Assembly (NCBI RefSeq): GCF_037153975.1
Contig: NZ_JBBAYJ010000002.1
Coordinates: 163,583-227,582 of the forward strand
Source of the DNA: Aquipuribacter sp. SD81
GTDB taxonomy: Bacteria > Actinomycetota > Actinomycetes > Actinomycetales > JBBAYJ01
DNA length: 64,000 nucleotides
Reading direction: 5' to 3'
Shown: piece after piece, positions 40,501 through 48,565 of the stretch
How the letters are laid out: every line of letters starts with the position of its first letter
How positions within the stretch are numbered: the first letter of the stretch is position 1
Program-made: the position numbers and the translations under genes
Notes under the pieces: model-generated
The model's database searches: none
Seen by the model: only the letters and a program-made list of their open reading frames with translations
What the model was told of the DNA's origin: nothing

Positions 40501-42022
40501 AGCCGTCGACGACGACCACGTGCGCCACGATGACTGACGGCGCCCCGTCGGCGTCCCGCACGAGGCTCGCGACGACCTCGGTCGGCACGGCGGTCCCGTC
40601 CGGGCGCAGCGCCCGCTTGCGGACCCGGACCTGCTCGAGGTGGCCCTCACGCTGCTCGGCGAGGTTCACCGCGTCCGCCCCGCGGTCGTCGGGGTGCGTG
40701 AGGTCGTCGATGTGACGGCCGACGACGTCCTCGGCCGGGCGACCGTACACCTCGGCGAGGGCGCGGTTGACCGTCCGGATCCGCCCGTCCAGGCCCGTGA
40801 CGCTCATGCCGCACGGCGCCTCGTCGAAGGCCCGCGTCATGACGTCCTCCGCCTCCCGCGCGTGGCGGCGGGCGAGCTCGACCGGGGTGACGTCCCGGCA
40901 CAGGGACACCACGCGGGCGCCGAGCGCCTCGTCCTCGACGAGGTCGGTGCGCGAGCGCAGGTAGCGCACCGTGCCGTCCCGGTGCCGCACGCGCAGCAGC
41001 CGCTCCCCCGGCACCGTGGTCGCGTCCGCGGGGTCGGACAGCAGCGGCGCGTCGCCGGCGTCGACGAACTCCTCGACGAGGCGGCCCGCGAGCTCGGTCG
41101 GCAGCCGGCCGAGCACGTCGAAGACACCCGAGGAGGCGAAGACGATGCGGTGCTCGCGGGTCGAGACGAGGACGAACTCGTCGGGGTGCGCGGTGCCCGC
41201 GCCCTCCACGGGCGCGGGCGCCACGGCGTCGGTCAGGGCGCGTGCGGCCTCCTCGGGCGGCACCGGCCGGCCGAAGTGCCAGCCCTGCCCGCGGTCGACC
41301 CCGAGCGCCGTGACGGTGCGCGCCTGGGTGGCGTCCTCGACCCCCTCGGCCACCACCTCCAGGCCGAGGGCGTGGCAGGCGTCGACGAGCAGCCGCAGCA
41401 GGACGCCGTCGCCGGGTCCCCGCCTCGCTCCGGACACGAAGGACCGGTCGATCTTGACGAGGTCGAGCGGCAGGTCGCGCAGCAAGGTCAGCGACGTGCG
41501 GCCGGTGCCGAAGTCGTCGAGCGCGGTGCGGACGCCCAGGCGCCGGACCGCGCTCAGCGCGCGGTGGGCGACCGCGAGGTCCTCGACCCCCGCCGACTCG
41601 GTGACCTCCAGCACGAGCCGGTCACCGGGCAGGCCCGCGGCCGCGAGCGCGTCGGCGACCTCGCCGACGAAGCCGGCCTCCTCCAGCTGCACGGGCGAGA
41701 CGTTGACCGCCACGGCCGGCCGCACGCCCCCTGTGGCGGGCAGCCCCGCGGCCACCGCGCACGCCCGGCGCAGCACCCACCGGCCGAGGCCGACGACGAG
41801 CCGCGTGCGCTCGGCGACCCGCACGAGCAGCTCGGCCGGGACGTGGCCGAGCTCCGCGTCGTGCCACCGCACCAGCGCCTCGAGCTCCGCGACGACGCTC
41901 GCCGGCAGCGCGACGATCGGCTGCAGGTGCACGTCGAGCACCTGCGCCGCGAGCGCCGGGTCCGCCAGGACCTCGCGCAGCCGTCGCTCGATGTGCTCCG
42001 GCGCGAGCAGGTCGGCGGCCAC
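40499..42022 (-). CDS. soluble EAL phosphodiesterase with two C-terminal PAS domains
   Basis: Protein of 507 residues from a GTG. The EAL domain is N-terminal (about 30-265) and looks catalytically complete: AELEALVRWHD, LVLEVTESAGVEDL, LDDFGTGRTSL, VKIDRSFVSG, AEGVED and QGWHFGRPV. Two PAS domains follow: about 285-390 (IVFASSGVFDVLGRLP) and 395-507 (APCGMSVTGLDGRIRTVNRA, ending in a PAC-like DGTAVPTEVVASLV). No membrane span or GGDEF. EAL before PAS is the reverse of the common order. It starts 57 bp after dinB on the same strand, so they may share a transcript. Confidence 0.92.
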   Translation of the reverse strand: MAADLLAPEHIERRLREVLADPALAAQVLDVHLQPIVALPASVVAELEALVRWHDAELGHVPAELLVRVAERTRLVVGLGRWVLRRACAVAAGLPATGGVRPAVAVNVSPVQLEEAGFVGEVADALAAAGLPGDRLVLEVTESAGVEDLAVAHRALSAVRRLGVRTALDDFGTGRTSLTLLRDLPLDLVKIDRSFVSGARRGPGDGVLLRLLVDACHALGLEVVAEGVEDATQARTVTALGVDRGQGWHFGRPVPPEEAARALTDAVAPAPVEGAGTAHPDEFVLVSTREHRIVFASSGVFDVLGRLPTELAGRLVEEFVDAGDAPLLSDPADATTVPGERLLRVRHRDGTVRYLRSRTDLVEDEALGARVVSLCRDVTPVELARRHAREAEDVMTRAFDEAPCGMSVTGLDGRIRTVNRALAEVYGRPAEDVVGRHIDDLTHPDDRGADAVNLAEQREGHLEQVRVRKRALRPDGTAVPTEVVASLVRDADGAPSVIVAHVVVVDG

Positions 42023-42079
42023 CCGCCGCAGGCTATCGGCCGCCGGGCCGAAACCGTCAGTCTCCGGGTGACGGGGCGG

Positions 42080-43201
42080 TCACGAAGCGTCGGCGAAGTC
42101 CGCCCGCACGCCGAGCAGCCGGACGGGTCGCAGGAGCCCGCCCTCGGCGTCGGTCCCCGCGTCCGACCCGGTGTCGAGACGCGAGAGCGCCTCGAGCGCC
42201 GCGGCGAGCAGGGCCGTCGGGTCGGTGGTCGCCGGCCGCACGGCGACGCTGCGGGTGCGCGTGAGGAACGGCCGGACCCGCACCTTGACCGCCACCCGCA
42301 CGACCGCACGGCCGTCGGCGGCGACGTCCGCGGCGACGTCGTCGGCGAGCCGCCCGAGCGCCGCCCGCACCTCCAGGGGGGTGGTGAGGTCGGAGGCGAA
42401 CGTCGTCTCGCGGCTCGCCGAGCGCGGCACCCACGGCGCGGGGTCGACGACGGCGCTCGACCGGCCCCGGCCGGTCAGCACGAGCCACGGCCCGGTGGCC
42501 GGGCCGAAGCGACGCGCGAGCACCTCGTGGTCGGCGGCCGCGAGCTCCTCGACGGTCGACACTCCCAGCTCGGCGAGCCGCGAGGCGGTCCGCGGTCCGA
42601 CGCCCCACAGCTCGCGCACCGGGCGCGGTCCCATCACCGCGGCCCAGTCGCGCTCGGTCAGGGTCGCGATGCCGCCGGGCTTGGCGAAGCCCGTGGCGGT
42701 CTTCGCCCGGAGCCGGTTGTCGCCGATGCCGACGGCGCACGACAGCGTGGTGGCCTCGCGGACCGTACGGCGGACCTGCTCCGCCAGCCCCCGCGGGTCG
42801 TCGGTGTCGGTGCCGAGGAACGCCTCGTCCCAGCCGAGCACCTCGACCGCCACCGGCAGCGTGCCGAGCGCCGCCATGACCTCGGCCGAGGCCGCGTCGT
42901 ACGCCGGCGCGTCGTGCGGCAGGAACACCGCCTCGGGGCACAGCCGCAGCGCGCGCGACATCGGCACGCCGGAGCGGACGCCGAGCGCACGCGCCTCGTA
43001 CGTGGCGGTCGCCACGACCTGGCGCGGTCGCCGGGGGTCCCCGTCGCCGCCCACGACGACCGGTCGGCCGGCGAGCTCCGGGCGGCGGCGCACCTCGACG
43101 GCCGCGACGAACTGGTCGAGGTCCACGTGCAGCACCCAGCGCGAGGGGGCGGGCGGTGCCGGCGCGGCGGTCGCGGCGTCGTCACCGGCGGCGGGGACCA
43201 C
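42080..43201 (-). CDS. dinB: DNA polymerase IV (Y-family)
   Basis: Protein of 373 residues. The palm has HVDLDQFVAAVEVRRRPELA and the catalytic Asp-Glu in LGWDEAFLGTD (usual S-x-DEA-x replaced by GWDEA). The fingers have YEARALGVRSGVPMSRALRL; helix-hairpin-helix LWGVGPRTASRLAELGV and a little-finger domain follow. It lacks a recognisable C-terminal QLxLF clamp-binding motif, ending LLGVRADFADAS. It performs error-prone translesion synthesis. The GTG start is at 43199; upstream is a 153-bp divergent gap in which no LexA box was recognised by eye. Confidence 0.92.
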   Translation of the reverse strand: MVPAAGDDAATAAPAPPAPSRWVLHVDLDQFVAAVEVRRRPELAGRPVVVGGDGDPRRPRQVVATATYEARALGVRSGVPMSRALRLCPEAVFLPHDAPAYDAASAEVMAALGTLPVAVEVLGWDEAFLGTDTDDPRGLAEQVRRTVREATTLSCAVGIGDNRLRAKTATGFAKPGGIATLTERDWAAVMGPRPVRELWGVGPRTASRLAELGVSTVEELAAADHEVLARRFGPATGPWLVLTGRGRSSAVVDPAPWVPRSASRETTFASDLTTPLEVRAALGRLADDVAADVAADGRAVVRVAVKVRVRPFLTRTRSVAVRPATTDPTALLAAALEALSRLDTGSDAGTDAEGGLLRPVRLLGVRADFADAS

Positions 43202-43354
43202 CGGTCGATTGTCCGCCCGACGGCAGCGGGACGCGTCCGTGACGGGCCGGTGGGGCCGCCGCTGGGCCGAACGGAGGATGTCCGGCACCGTCCGTCGGGC
43301 CCGTCCGCACCCGACTCCCTGCGGTCTCCCAGCCTGCGGGAGCAGCGTGCGGGT

Positions 43355-43951
43355 ATGGGCAGCACCCGGACGCTCCTCGACCGCTCCACCGACGTGCTCG
43401 ACGCCGACGAGCAGCTGACGCCCGCGGGCGACCGCGTCCGCGACGTGTGGGCGTGGGCGTTCTCCGACAACCTCGACCCGACGGTGCGGGCCGTCGTCGC
43501 TGAGTACCTCGTGGCGCGCGCCGTCGGGGCGGACCTCAGCCGCCCGCGCCGTGACAGCGACTCCTGGGACGTCGTGACGCCGGACGGCACGACGGTCGAG
43601 GTCGTCTCCGCCGCGCGGCTCGACGCGGGCGGTCGGCCGCGTGCGGGCACGGTCACGTGGGGCCGCGGCCGGGGAGGCCGCGCGGAGGAGCCGCAGCGCA
43701 GCGACTTCGGCGCCGCCGCCCGGGCCGACGTCTACGTGCTGTGCCTGCAGACGGCCACGCACCGCGAGGCCGTCGACCTCGCCGACCGCGGGCAGTGGCA
43801 GTTCCACGTGCTCGCGCGCGAGGAGGTCCGCCACCTCGGCGCGACGATCGGGCTGCGGACCGTGGAGGACCGTGCCCCGGCCCTGGCGTGGGACGGGCTG
43901 GCGGACGCCGTCCGCCGGGCCGTCACTCCGGCCGCTCGAGCACGTCGGTGA
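43355..43951 (+). CDS. hypothetical protein, degenerate PD-(D/E)XK-like
   Basis: Protein of 198 residues. A core [20 protein letters not shown] followed by [20 protein letters not shown] and [18 protein letters not shown] resembles a group of actinomycete proteins where the equivalent segment reads W-D-..-G-..-VEVKSAA, a PD-(D/E)XK nuclease-like core. Here the catalytic Lys is Val (EVVS), so nuclease activity is doubtful. This comparison is from memory. The 3' end overlaps the convergent PhoH gene by 29 bp. Confidence 0.6.
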   Translation: MGSTRTLLDRSTDVLDADEQLTPAGDRVRDVWAWAFSDNLDPTVRAVVAEYLVARAVGADLSRPRRDSDSWDVVTPDGTTVEVVSAARLDAGGRPRAGTVTWGRGRGGRAEEPQRSDFGAAARADVYVLCLQTATHREAVDLADRGQWQFHVLAREEVRHLGATIGLRTVEDRAPALAWDGLADAVRRAVTPAARARR

Positions 43952-45245
43952 CGAGCGCGGCGATGGGGCTCCGCTCGGAGCGCGTGAGGGTGACGTGCGC
44001 GAACAGCGGGTGCCCCTTCAGCTTCTCGATGACGCTGACCACGCCGTCGTAGCGGCCGACGCGCAGGTTGTCGCGCTGGGCGACGTCGTGGGTCAGGACG
44101 ACCTTCGAGTTCTGCCCGATCCGGCTCAGCATGGTGAGGAGCACGTTCCGCTCCAGCGACTGCGCCTCGTCGACGACGACGAACGCGTCGTGCAGCGAGC
44201 GGCCCCGGATGTGCGTGAGGGGCAGCACCTCGAGCATGCCGCGGTCCATGACCTCCTCGACCACCTCGTCGGAGACGAGCGCGCCGAGGGTGTCGAAGAC
44301 CGCCTGGCCCCACGGGTTCATCTTCTCCGCCTCGCTGCCGGGCAGGTAGCCGAGGTCCTGCCCGCCGACGGCGTACAGCGGCCGGAACACCATGACCTTC
44401 TTGTGCTCGCGGCGCTCCATGACGGCCTCGAGCCCCGCGCACAGCGCGAGAGCGGACTTGCCGGTGCCCGCGCGGCCACCGAGGGACACGATGCCGATCG
44501 AGTCGTCGAGCAGCAGGTCGATGGCGATGCGCTGCTCGGCGCTGCGGCCGTGCAGGCCGAACACGTCGGTGTCGCCGCGCACGAGCCGGACCTGCTTGTC
44601 CGGGGTGACCCGGCCGAGGGCGCTGCCCCGCTCGGAGTGCAGGACGAGCCCGGTGTGGCACGGCAGGTCCCGCGCCTCGTCGAGCTCGATGGTCCCCTCG
44701 CCGTAGAGCACGGCCATGTCGTCGCCGCTCATGTCGAGCTCGGCGAGCCCGGTCCAGCCCGACGACACCGCGAGCTCGGCGCGGTACTCCTCCGCGACGA
44801 GCCCGACGGCCGACGCCTTGACCCGCATCGGCACGTCCTTGGACACGAGCACGACGTGGGCGCCCTCGTCGGCGAGGTTGCGGGCGACGGCGAGGATCCG
44901 CGTGTCGTTGTCGCCGAGCCGGAAGCCGGCGGGCAGGCAGGAGTCGTCGGTGTGGTTGAGCTCCACGCGCAGCGTCCCGCCCGCCGTGCCGACGGGCAGC
45001 GCCTCGTCGAGGCGACCGTGCTCGATGCGGAGGTCGTCGAGCAGGCGCAACGCCTGCCGGGCGAAGTAGCCGAGGTCCTGGTGGTGCCGCTTGGCCTCGA
45101 GCTCGCTGATGACGACCACCGGGAGGACGACCTCGTGCTCGGCGAAGCGGAGGACGGCGTCCGGGTCGGACAGGAGCACCGACGTGTCGAGCACGTACGT
45201 CGTGACCTGGCCGCCGTCGGCGGCGGAGCCGTGGGTGTCGCTCAT
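43923..45245 (-). CDS. phoH2: PIN-PhoH fusion ATPase/RNase (PhoH2 type)
   Basis: Protein of 440 residues. An N-terminal PIN RNase domain (about 15-150) has [19 protein letters not shown] and [12 protein letters not shown]; the C-terminal PhoH ATPase has Walker [13 protein letters not shown] (about 260) and Walker [13 protein letters not shown], then [17 protein letters not shown]. PhoH2 proteins unwind and cleave RNA in an ATP-dependent manner. GGGAGACG precedes the ATG. The neighbours (Z-isoprenyl synthase, hemolysin III) match the Rv1085c-Rv1086-Rv1095 region of mycobacteria. Confidence 0.93.
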   Translation of the reverse strand: MSDTHGSAADGGQVTTYVLDTSVLLSDPDAVLRFAEHEVVLPVVVISELEAKRHHQDLGYFARQALRLLDDLRIEHGRLDEALPVGTAGGTLRVELNHTDDSCLPAGFRLGDNDTRILAVARNLADEGAHVVLVSKDVPMRVKASAVGLVAEEYRAELAVSSGWTGLAELDMSGDDMAVLYGEGTIELDEARDLPCHTGLVLHSERGSALGRVTPDKQVRLVRGDTDVFGLHGRSAEQRIAIDLLLDDSIGIVSLGGRAGTGKSALALCAGLEAVMERREHKKVMVFRPLYAVGGQDLGYLPGSEAEKMNPWGQAVFDTLGALVSDEVVEEVMDRGMLEVLPLTHIRGRSLHDAFVVVDEAQSLERNVLLTMLSRIGQNSKVVLTHDVAQRDNLRVGRYDGVVSVIEKLKGHPLFAHVTLTRSERSPIAALVTDVLERPE

Positions 45246-45463
45246 GGTCGTCTCCCGCCCGGGCGCACGTCGCGCCCTGGTCGTGTCCGGTGGAGGTCCC
45301 GGTCCGGCCGCGAGGCCGGATCCGGCCTCCCCCGGAGCTGAGATCGCTCCATGGACGGGCCTCCCGGTGCCGGCGGTGCGCCGACGGCACGACGCTAACC
45401 CGCCGCGCGGGACGCGTGGGCGAGGACACGCACACACCACCCGCGCGTCGGCGCCACGCCGTA

Positions 45464-45488
45464 CCTCGACAGGAACGCAGACGTGCGG
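45464..45488. repeat. single partial copy of the 31-bp array unit
   Basis: CCTCGACAGGAACGCAGACG plus GTGCG-like flank matches the core of the 14075-14382 array, including the ACAGG variant seen only in array copy 9. It sits in the 244-bp gap between PhoH and the Z-isoprenyl synthase stop. The rest of the gap shows nothing recognised. Confidence 0.65.
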
Positions 45489-45489
45489 C

Positions 45490-46251
45490 TCAGGACCCGA
45501 AACGGCGCTGACGCGTGGAGTACGAGCGCAGCGCCCGGAAGAAGTCGACCTTGCGGAACTCCGGCCAGTACGCCTCGCAGAACCAGTACTCGCTGTGGGC
45601 GCTCTGCCACAGCAGGAAGCCGGACAGCCGCTGCTCGCCGGACGTGCGGATGACGAAGTCCGGGTCGGGCTGCCCGCGCGTGTAGAGGTGCTCGGAGATG
45701 TGGTCGACGTCGAGGGTCTCGGCGAGCTCGGCGAGCGGCGTGCCCCGGGCGGCGTGCTCGGCGAGCAGCGAGCGGACGGCGTCGGTGATCTCCTGCCGGC
45801 CGCCGTAGCCGACCGCGAGGTTGACGGTCGTGCCGTCGACGGCGGCCGTCGCCTCCCCGACCTCCTTGAGCCGGGCGGCCGTGGCCGCCGGCAGCAGGTC
45901 GAGACGTCCCATGGGGTGCACGCGCCAGCGGCCGGTCTCCGCGAGCCGGTCGGCGAGGTCGGTGATGATCTCCAGCAGCGCGTCGACCTCGTCGGAGGCG
46001 CGCGTGAAGTTGTCGGTGCTGAGCAACCACACCGTCACGTGGTCGATGCCGACCTCGTCGCACCAGCCGAGGAACTCCACGACCTTGTCGGCGCCCGCGG
46101 CGTGACCGTGCCGGGTGGTCGTGCCGTACGCCTTCGCCCACCGGCGGTTGCCGTCGATGATGACGCCGACGTGGCGCGGCAGCGCCGCCGGCGCCAGCCG
46201 CGAGCGGAGCAGCCGCTGGTACGCCCGGTAGGCGAGCACGCGAACGCCCAC
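45490..46251 (-). CDS. short-chain Z-isoprenyl diphosphate synthase (UppS superfamily, Rv1086-like)
   Basis: Protein of 253 residues from a GTG preceded by GGAGGAGG, which decides the start. The catalytic P-loop reads [17 protein letters not shown] with the key Asp (about 35); [20 protein letters not shown] and [18 protein letters not shown] bind the second diphosphate. [10 protein letters not shown] and [12 protein letters not shown] are closer to short-chain (C15) Rv1086 enzymes than to long-chain UppS, an inference from memory. It condenses IPP onto an allylic primer as a step towards decaprenyl/undecaprenyl carrier lipid. Confidence 0.9.
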   Translation of the reverse strand: MGVRVLAYRAYQRLLRSRLAPAALPRHVGVIIDGNRRWAKAYGTTTRHGHAAGADKVVEFLGWCDEVGIDHVTVWLLSTDNFTRASDEVDALLEIITDLADRLAETGRWRVHPMGRLDLLPAATAARLKEVGEATAAVDGTTVNLAVGYGGRQEITDAVRSLLAEHAARGTPLAELAETLDVDHISEHLYTRGQPDPDFVIRTSGEQRLSGFLLWQSAHSEYWFCEAYWPEFRKVDFFRALRSYSTRQRRFGS

Positions 46252-46408
46252 GGCACCTCCTCCGGACACACCCCGTGGCCGCGCCCACGCTACCGCCCGG
46301 ACCGTGCCCCCGGTCCTGCAGTGCAGCCCCGACGGCCGAGCCGGGGGCCCGGACGGCGTCGCCGCGGATGGAGCGCGGTCCCGAGGGCCGACACCGGAGA
46401 CCTCGCAC

Positions 46409-46450
46409 GTAACCTACGCTCGCGTAGGTTACGCAAACGTAGGTTAGAGT
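46409..46450. promoter_or_regulatory. 24-bp palindromic operator and -10 box before hemolysin III
   Basis: GTAACCTACG-N4-CGTAGGTTAC (46409-46432) is a perfect inverted repeat; a further half-site ACGTAGGTTA lies at 46438-46447. TAGAGT at 46445-46450 fits a -10 box, giving a start near 46458 that coincides with a GTG. The form is that of a TetR-family operator; no TetR gene is in the window. Confidence 0.75.
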
Positions 46451-46457
46451 GGTGCCC

Positions 46458-47156
46458 GTGAGCCCCTCGTCGCACGTCGCGCCCGCGGTGTCCCTGCCGA
46501 CGCACCAGCAGGTCGCCGCCATGGTCAAGCCGCTGCTGCGCGGCTGGCTGCACCTGGGCACGGCCCCGCTCGCGCTGCTCGGCGGGCTGCTGCTCGTCGC
46601 CCTGTCGCCGGACACGGCCTCTCGGGCGGCGACGGTCGTCTTCACGGTCTGCACGACGACGCTCTTCGCGGTCAGCGCGACGTACCACCGCGGCCGGTGG
46701 TCGGAGCGGACGCGGGTCCTGCTCAAGCGGCTGGACCACTCGAGCATCTTCCTGCTCATCGCGGGCTCCTACACGCCGTTCTCGGTCCTGCTGCTGCCGC
46801 GCGACCAGGCCACCCTCCTGCTGTGCCTGGTGTGGGGCGGCGCGGCGCTCGGCATCGCGTTCCGCGTGCTGTGGGTCGGGGCGCCGCGGTGGCTGTACAC
46901 CCCCATCTACATCGTGCTCGGCTGGACCGCGGTGTGGTTCATGCCCGGCCTGTACGCCGGCGGCGGCCTGCTCGTCGTCTCGCTGCTCGCCGCGGGCGGA
47001 CTGCTGTACTCCGGCGGCGCGGTCGTCTACGCCCTCAAGCGCCCCGACCCCTTCCCGAAGGTGTTCGGCTTCCACGAGATCTTCCACGCGGCGACCGTCC
47101 TCGCCTTCGCCGCGCACTTCACGGGCGTCCTGCTCGTGGTCCTCGCCCGCGCCTGA
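46458..47156 (+). CDS. trhA: hemolysin III family (PAQR-like) membrane protein
   Basis: Protein of about 232 residues with seven predicted spans. The family's metal-site motifs are present: SATYHRGRW, RLDHSSIFLLIAGSYTPF and FGFHEIFHAATVLAF. GTG codons at 46449, 46452 and 46458 could start it; I prefer 46458 because it coincides with the expected transcription start after TAGAGT (a leaderless message). Proposed roles for this family include membrane energetics and sensing; haemolysis is not implied. It is divergent from the Z-isoprenyl synthase with a palindromic operator between. Confidence 0.9.
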   Translation: MSPSSHVAPAVSLPTHQQVAAMVKPLLRGWLHLGTAPLALLGGLLLVALSPDTASRAATVVFTVCTTTLFAVSATYHRGRWSERTRVLLKRLDHSSIFLLIAGSYTPFSVLLLPRDQATLLLCLVWGGAALGIAFRVLWVGAPRWLYTPIYIVLGWTAVWFMPGLYAGGGLLVVSLLAAGGLLYSGGAVVYALKRPDPFPKVFGFHEIFHAATVLAFAAHFTGVLLVVLARA

Positions 47157-47259
47157 CGCGCACCTGACCAGCACCTGACCCGCGCCCCCACCGGCGCCGT
47201 GGCGTACGGTCGCGGCAGCGGCCGGCCCGCGGCCGCGGCGGCGAGGCCCGGGAGGCAGC

Positions 47260-48498
47260 GTGCACGAGCGTGACGACCGCGCCCTCGCGGCGATCCGCAC
47301 GCTGCTCCGCTCCTCTCACCTCGCCTCCCCCGGGGACCTCCCCGAGCTGGTTCGCGCCGGCCTGACGCACCTCGGGGTGCAGGACGGTGCCCTGCTCCTC
47401 GCCGACTACGAGCAGGAGTGGCTCGTCCCCCTCCTCGACGACACGACCCGCACCGGTGCCCCGACCGACGCCGTGGCGATCGAGGGCACGGTGCCGGGTG
47501 TCGTGTACAGCGACGTGCGCCCCCACGTGAGCACCGTCGGCGACGTGTCGACCGTGTGGACGCCCGTCCTCAACGGCACCGAACGGCTCGGGGTGCTGTG
47601 CCTGCGGCTGCCGCCCGGCGAGGAGGCGGACCCCGGCTTCCTGCTCGACGCGCGCGACGTCGCGACCCTGCTCGCCGAGCTCGTCCTCACCCGCGGCGCC
47701 TACGGTGACGCCGTCGAGCGGACCCGGCGCCGGGCGCGCCTCAGCGTGGCCGCCGAGCTGCAGTGGAGCCTGCTCCCGCCGCTCACCTTCGTCGCACCGG
47801 AGGTGTCGATCTCCGGCGTGCTCGTGCCGGCCACCGAGGTGGCGGGCGACTCCTTCGACTACTCCCTCGACGGCGACGTCGCCCACGTGGCGCTGCTCGA
47901 CGCCATGGGCCACGGCCTGGAGGCGACCCTGCTGGCCTCGGTGGCGCTGTCGGTGCTGCGCAACACGCGCCGCTCCTCGGTGCCGCTGCCGCAGCGGGTG
48001 CTCACGGCCGACCGCGTCGTCGCGACGCAGTTCGGGGCGGACAAGTTCCTCACCGGCGTCGTCGGCGAGCTGCACGTGCCGAGCGGCACGTGGTCGTGGG
48101 TGACGTGCGGGCACCCGCCCGCGCTCCTGCTGCGCGAGGGCCGTGTCGTCAAGCGGCTCGACACCGCGGTCGGGGTGCCGATCGGCCTCGGGCTGTTCGA
48201 CGGCCCGCCGGAGGTGGTCTCCGAGCGGCTGCAGCCCGGCGACCGCCTCCTCCTGCACACCGACGGCGTCACCGAGGCGCGCGACGAGGCCGGCACGTTC
48301 TTCGGCGTCGAGCGCCTCGTCGACCTGCTCGTGCGCGAGGACGCCGACGGACGACCGGTCGCGGAGACGCTCCGCCGGCTCAACCGGGCGCTGCTGCGGC
48401 ACCAGCACGGCCAGCTGCAGGACGACGCGACCACCGTCATCGTCGAGTGGCGCTCCGGGGCCGCGACACGCACCGACGGCGGCACCGCACCGCCGTAG
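47260..48498 (+). CDS. GAF-SpoIIE (PP2C-type) serine phosphatase
   Basis: Protein of 412 residues from a GTG after GGGAGGC. A GAF-like domain (about 20-160, LGVQDGALLLADYEQEWLVP) leads to a PP2C/SpoIIE domain: ELQWSLLPPLTFVAP, VAGDSFDYSLDGDVAHVALL with metal-binding Asp, DAMGHGLEATLLA, GHPPALLLREG and LLLHTDGVTEARDE. It lacks an HATPase domain. Such phosphatases dephosphorylate anti-anti-sigma proteins and so activate stress sigma factors; the partners are not nearby. Confidence 0.92.
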   Translation: MHERDDRALAAIRTLLRSSHLASPGDLPELVRAGLTHLGVQDGALLLADYEQEWLVPLLDDTTRTGAPTDAVAIEGTVPGVVYSDVRPHVSTVGDVSTVWTPVLNGTERLGVLCLRLPPGEEADPGFLLDARDVATLLAELVLTRGAYGDAVERTRRRARLSVAAELQWSLLPPLTFVAPEVSISGVLVPATEVAGDSFDYSLDGDVAHVALLDAMGHGLEATLLASVALSVLRNTRRSSVPLPQRVLTADRVVATQFGADKFLTGVVGELHVPSGTWSWVTCGHPPALLLREGRVVKRLDTAVGVPIGLGLFDGPPEVVSERLQPGDRLLLHTDGVTEARDEAGTFFGVERLVDLLVREDADGRPVAETLRRLNRALLRHQHGQLQDDATTVIVEWRSGAATRTDGGTAPP

Positions 48499-48565
48499 CG
48501 CCGTCGCTTCCGCACGCGCGTCGCCGAGGTGGGACCGAGGTCCCCGCCGTCCGTAGGGTGCGGGC

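Noticed and set aside
40640..43354. Long N-terminal extension of the 43355 hypothetical protein
   Set aside because: The frame is antisense to the EAL and dinB genes; the ATG at 43355 gives a normal small protein.
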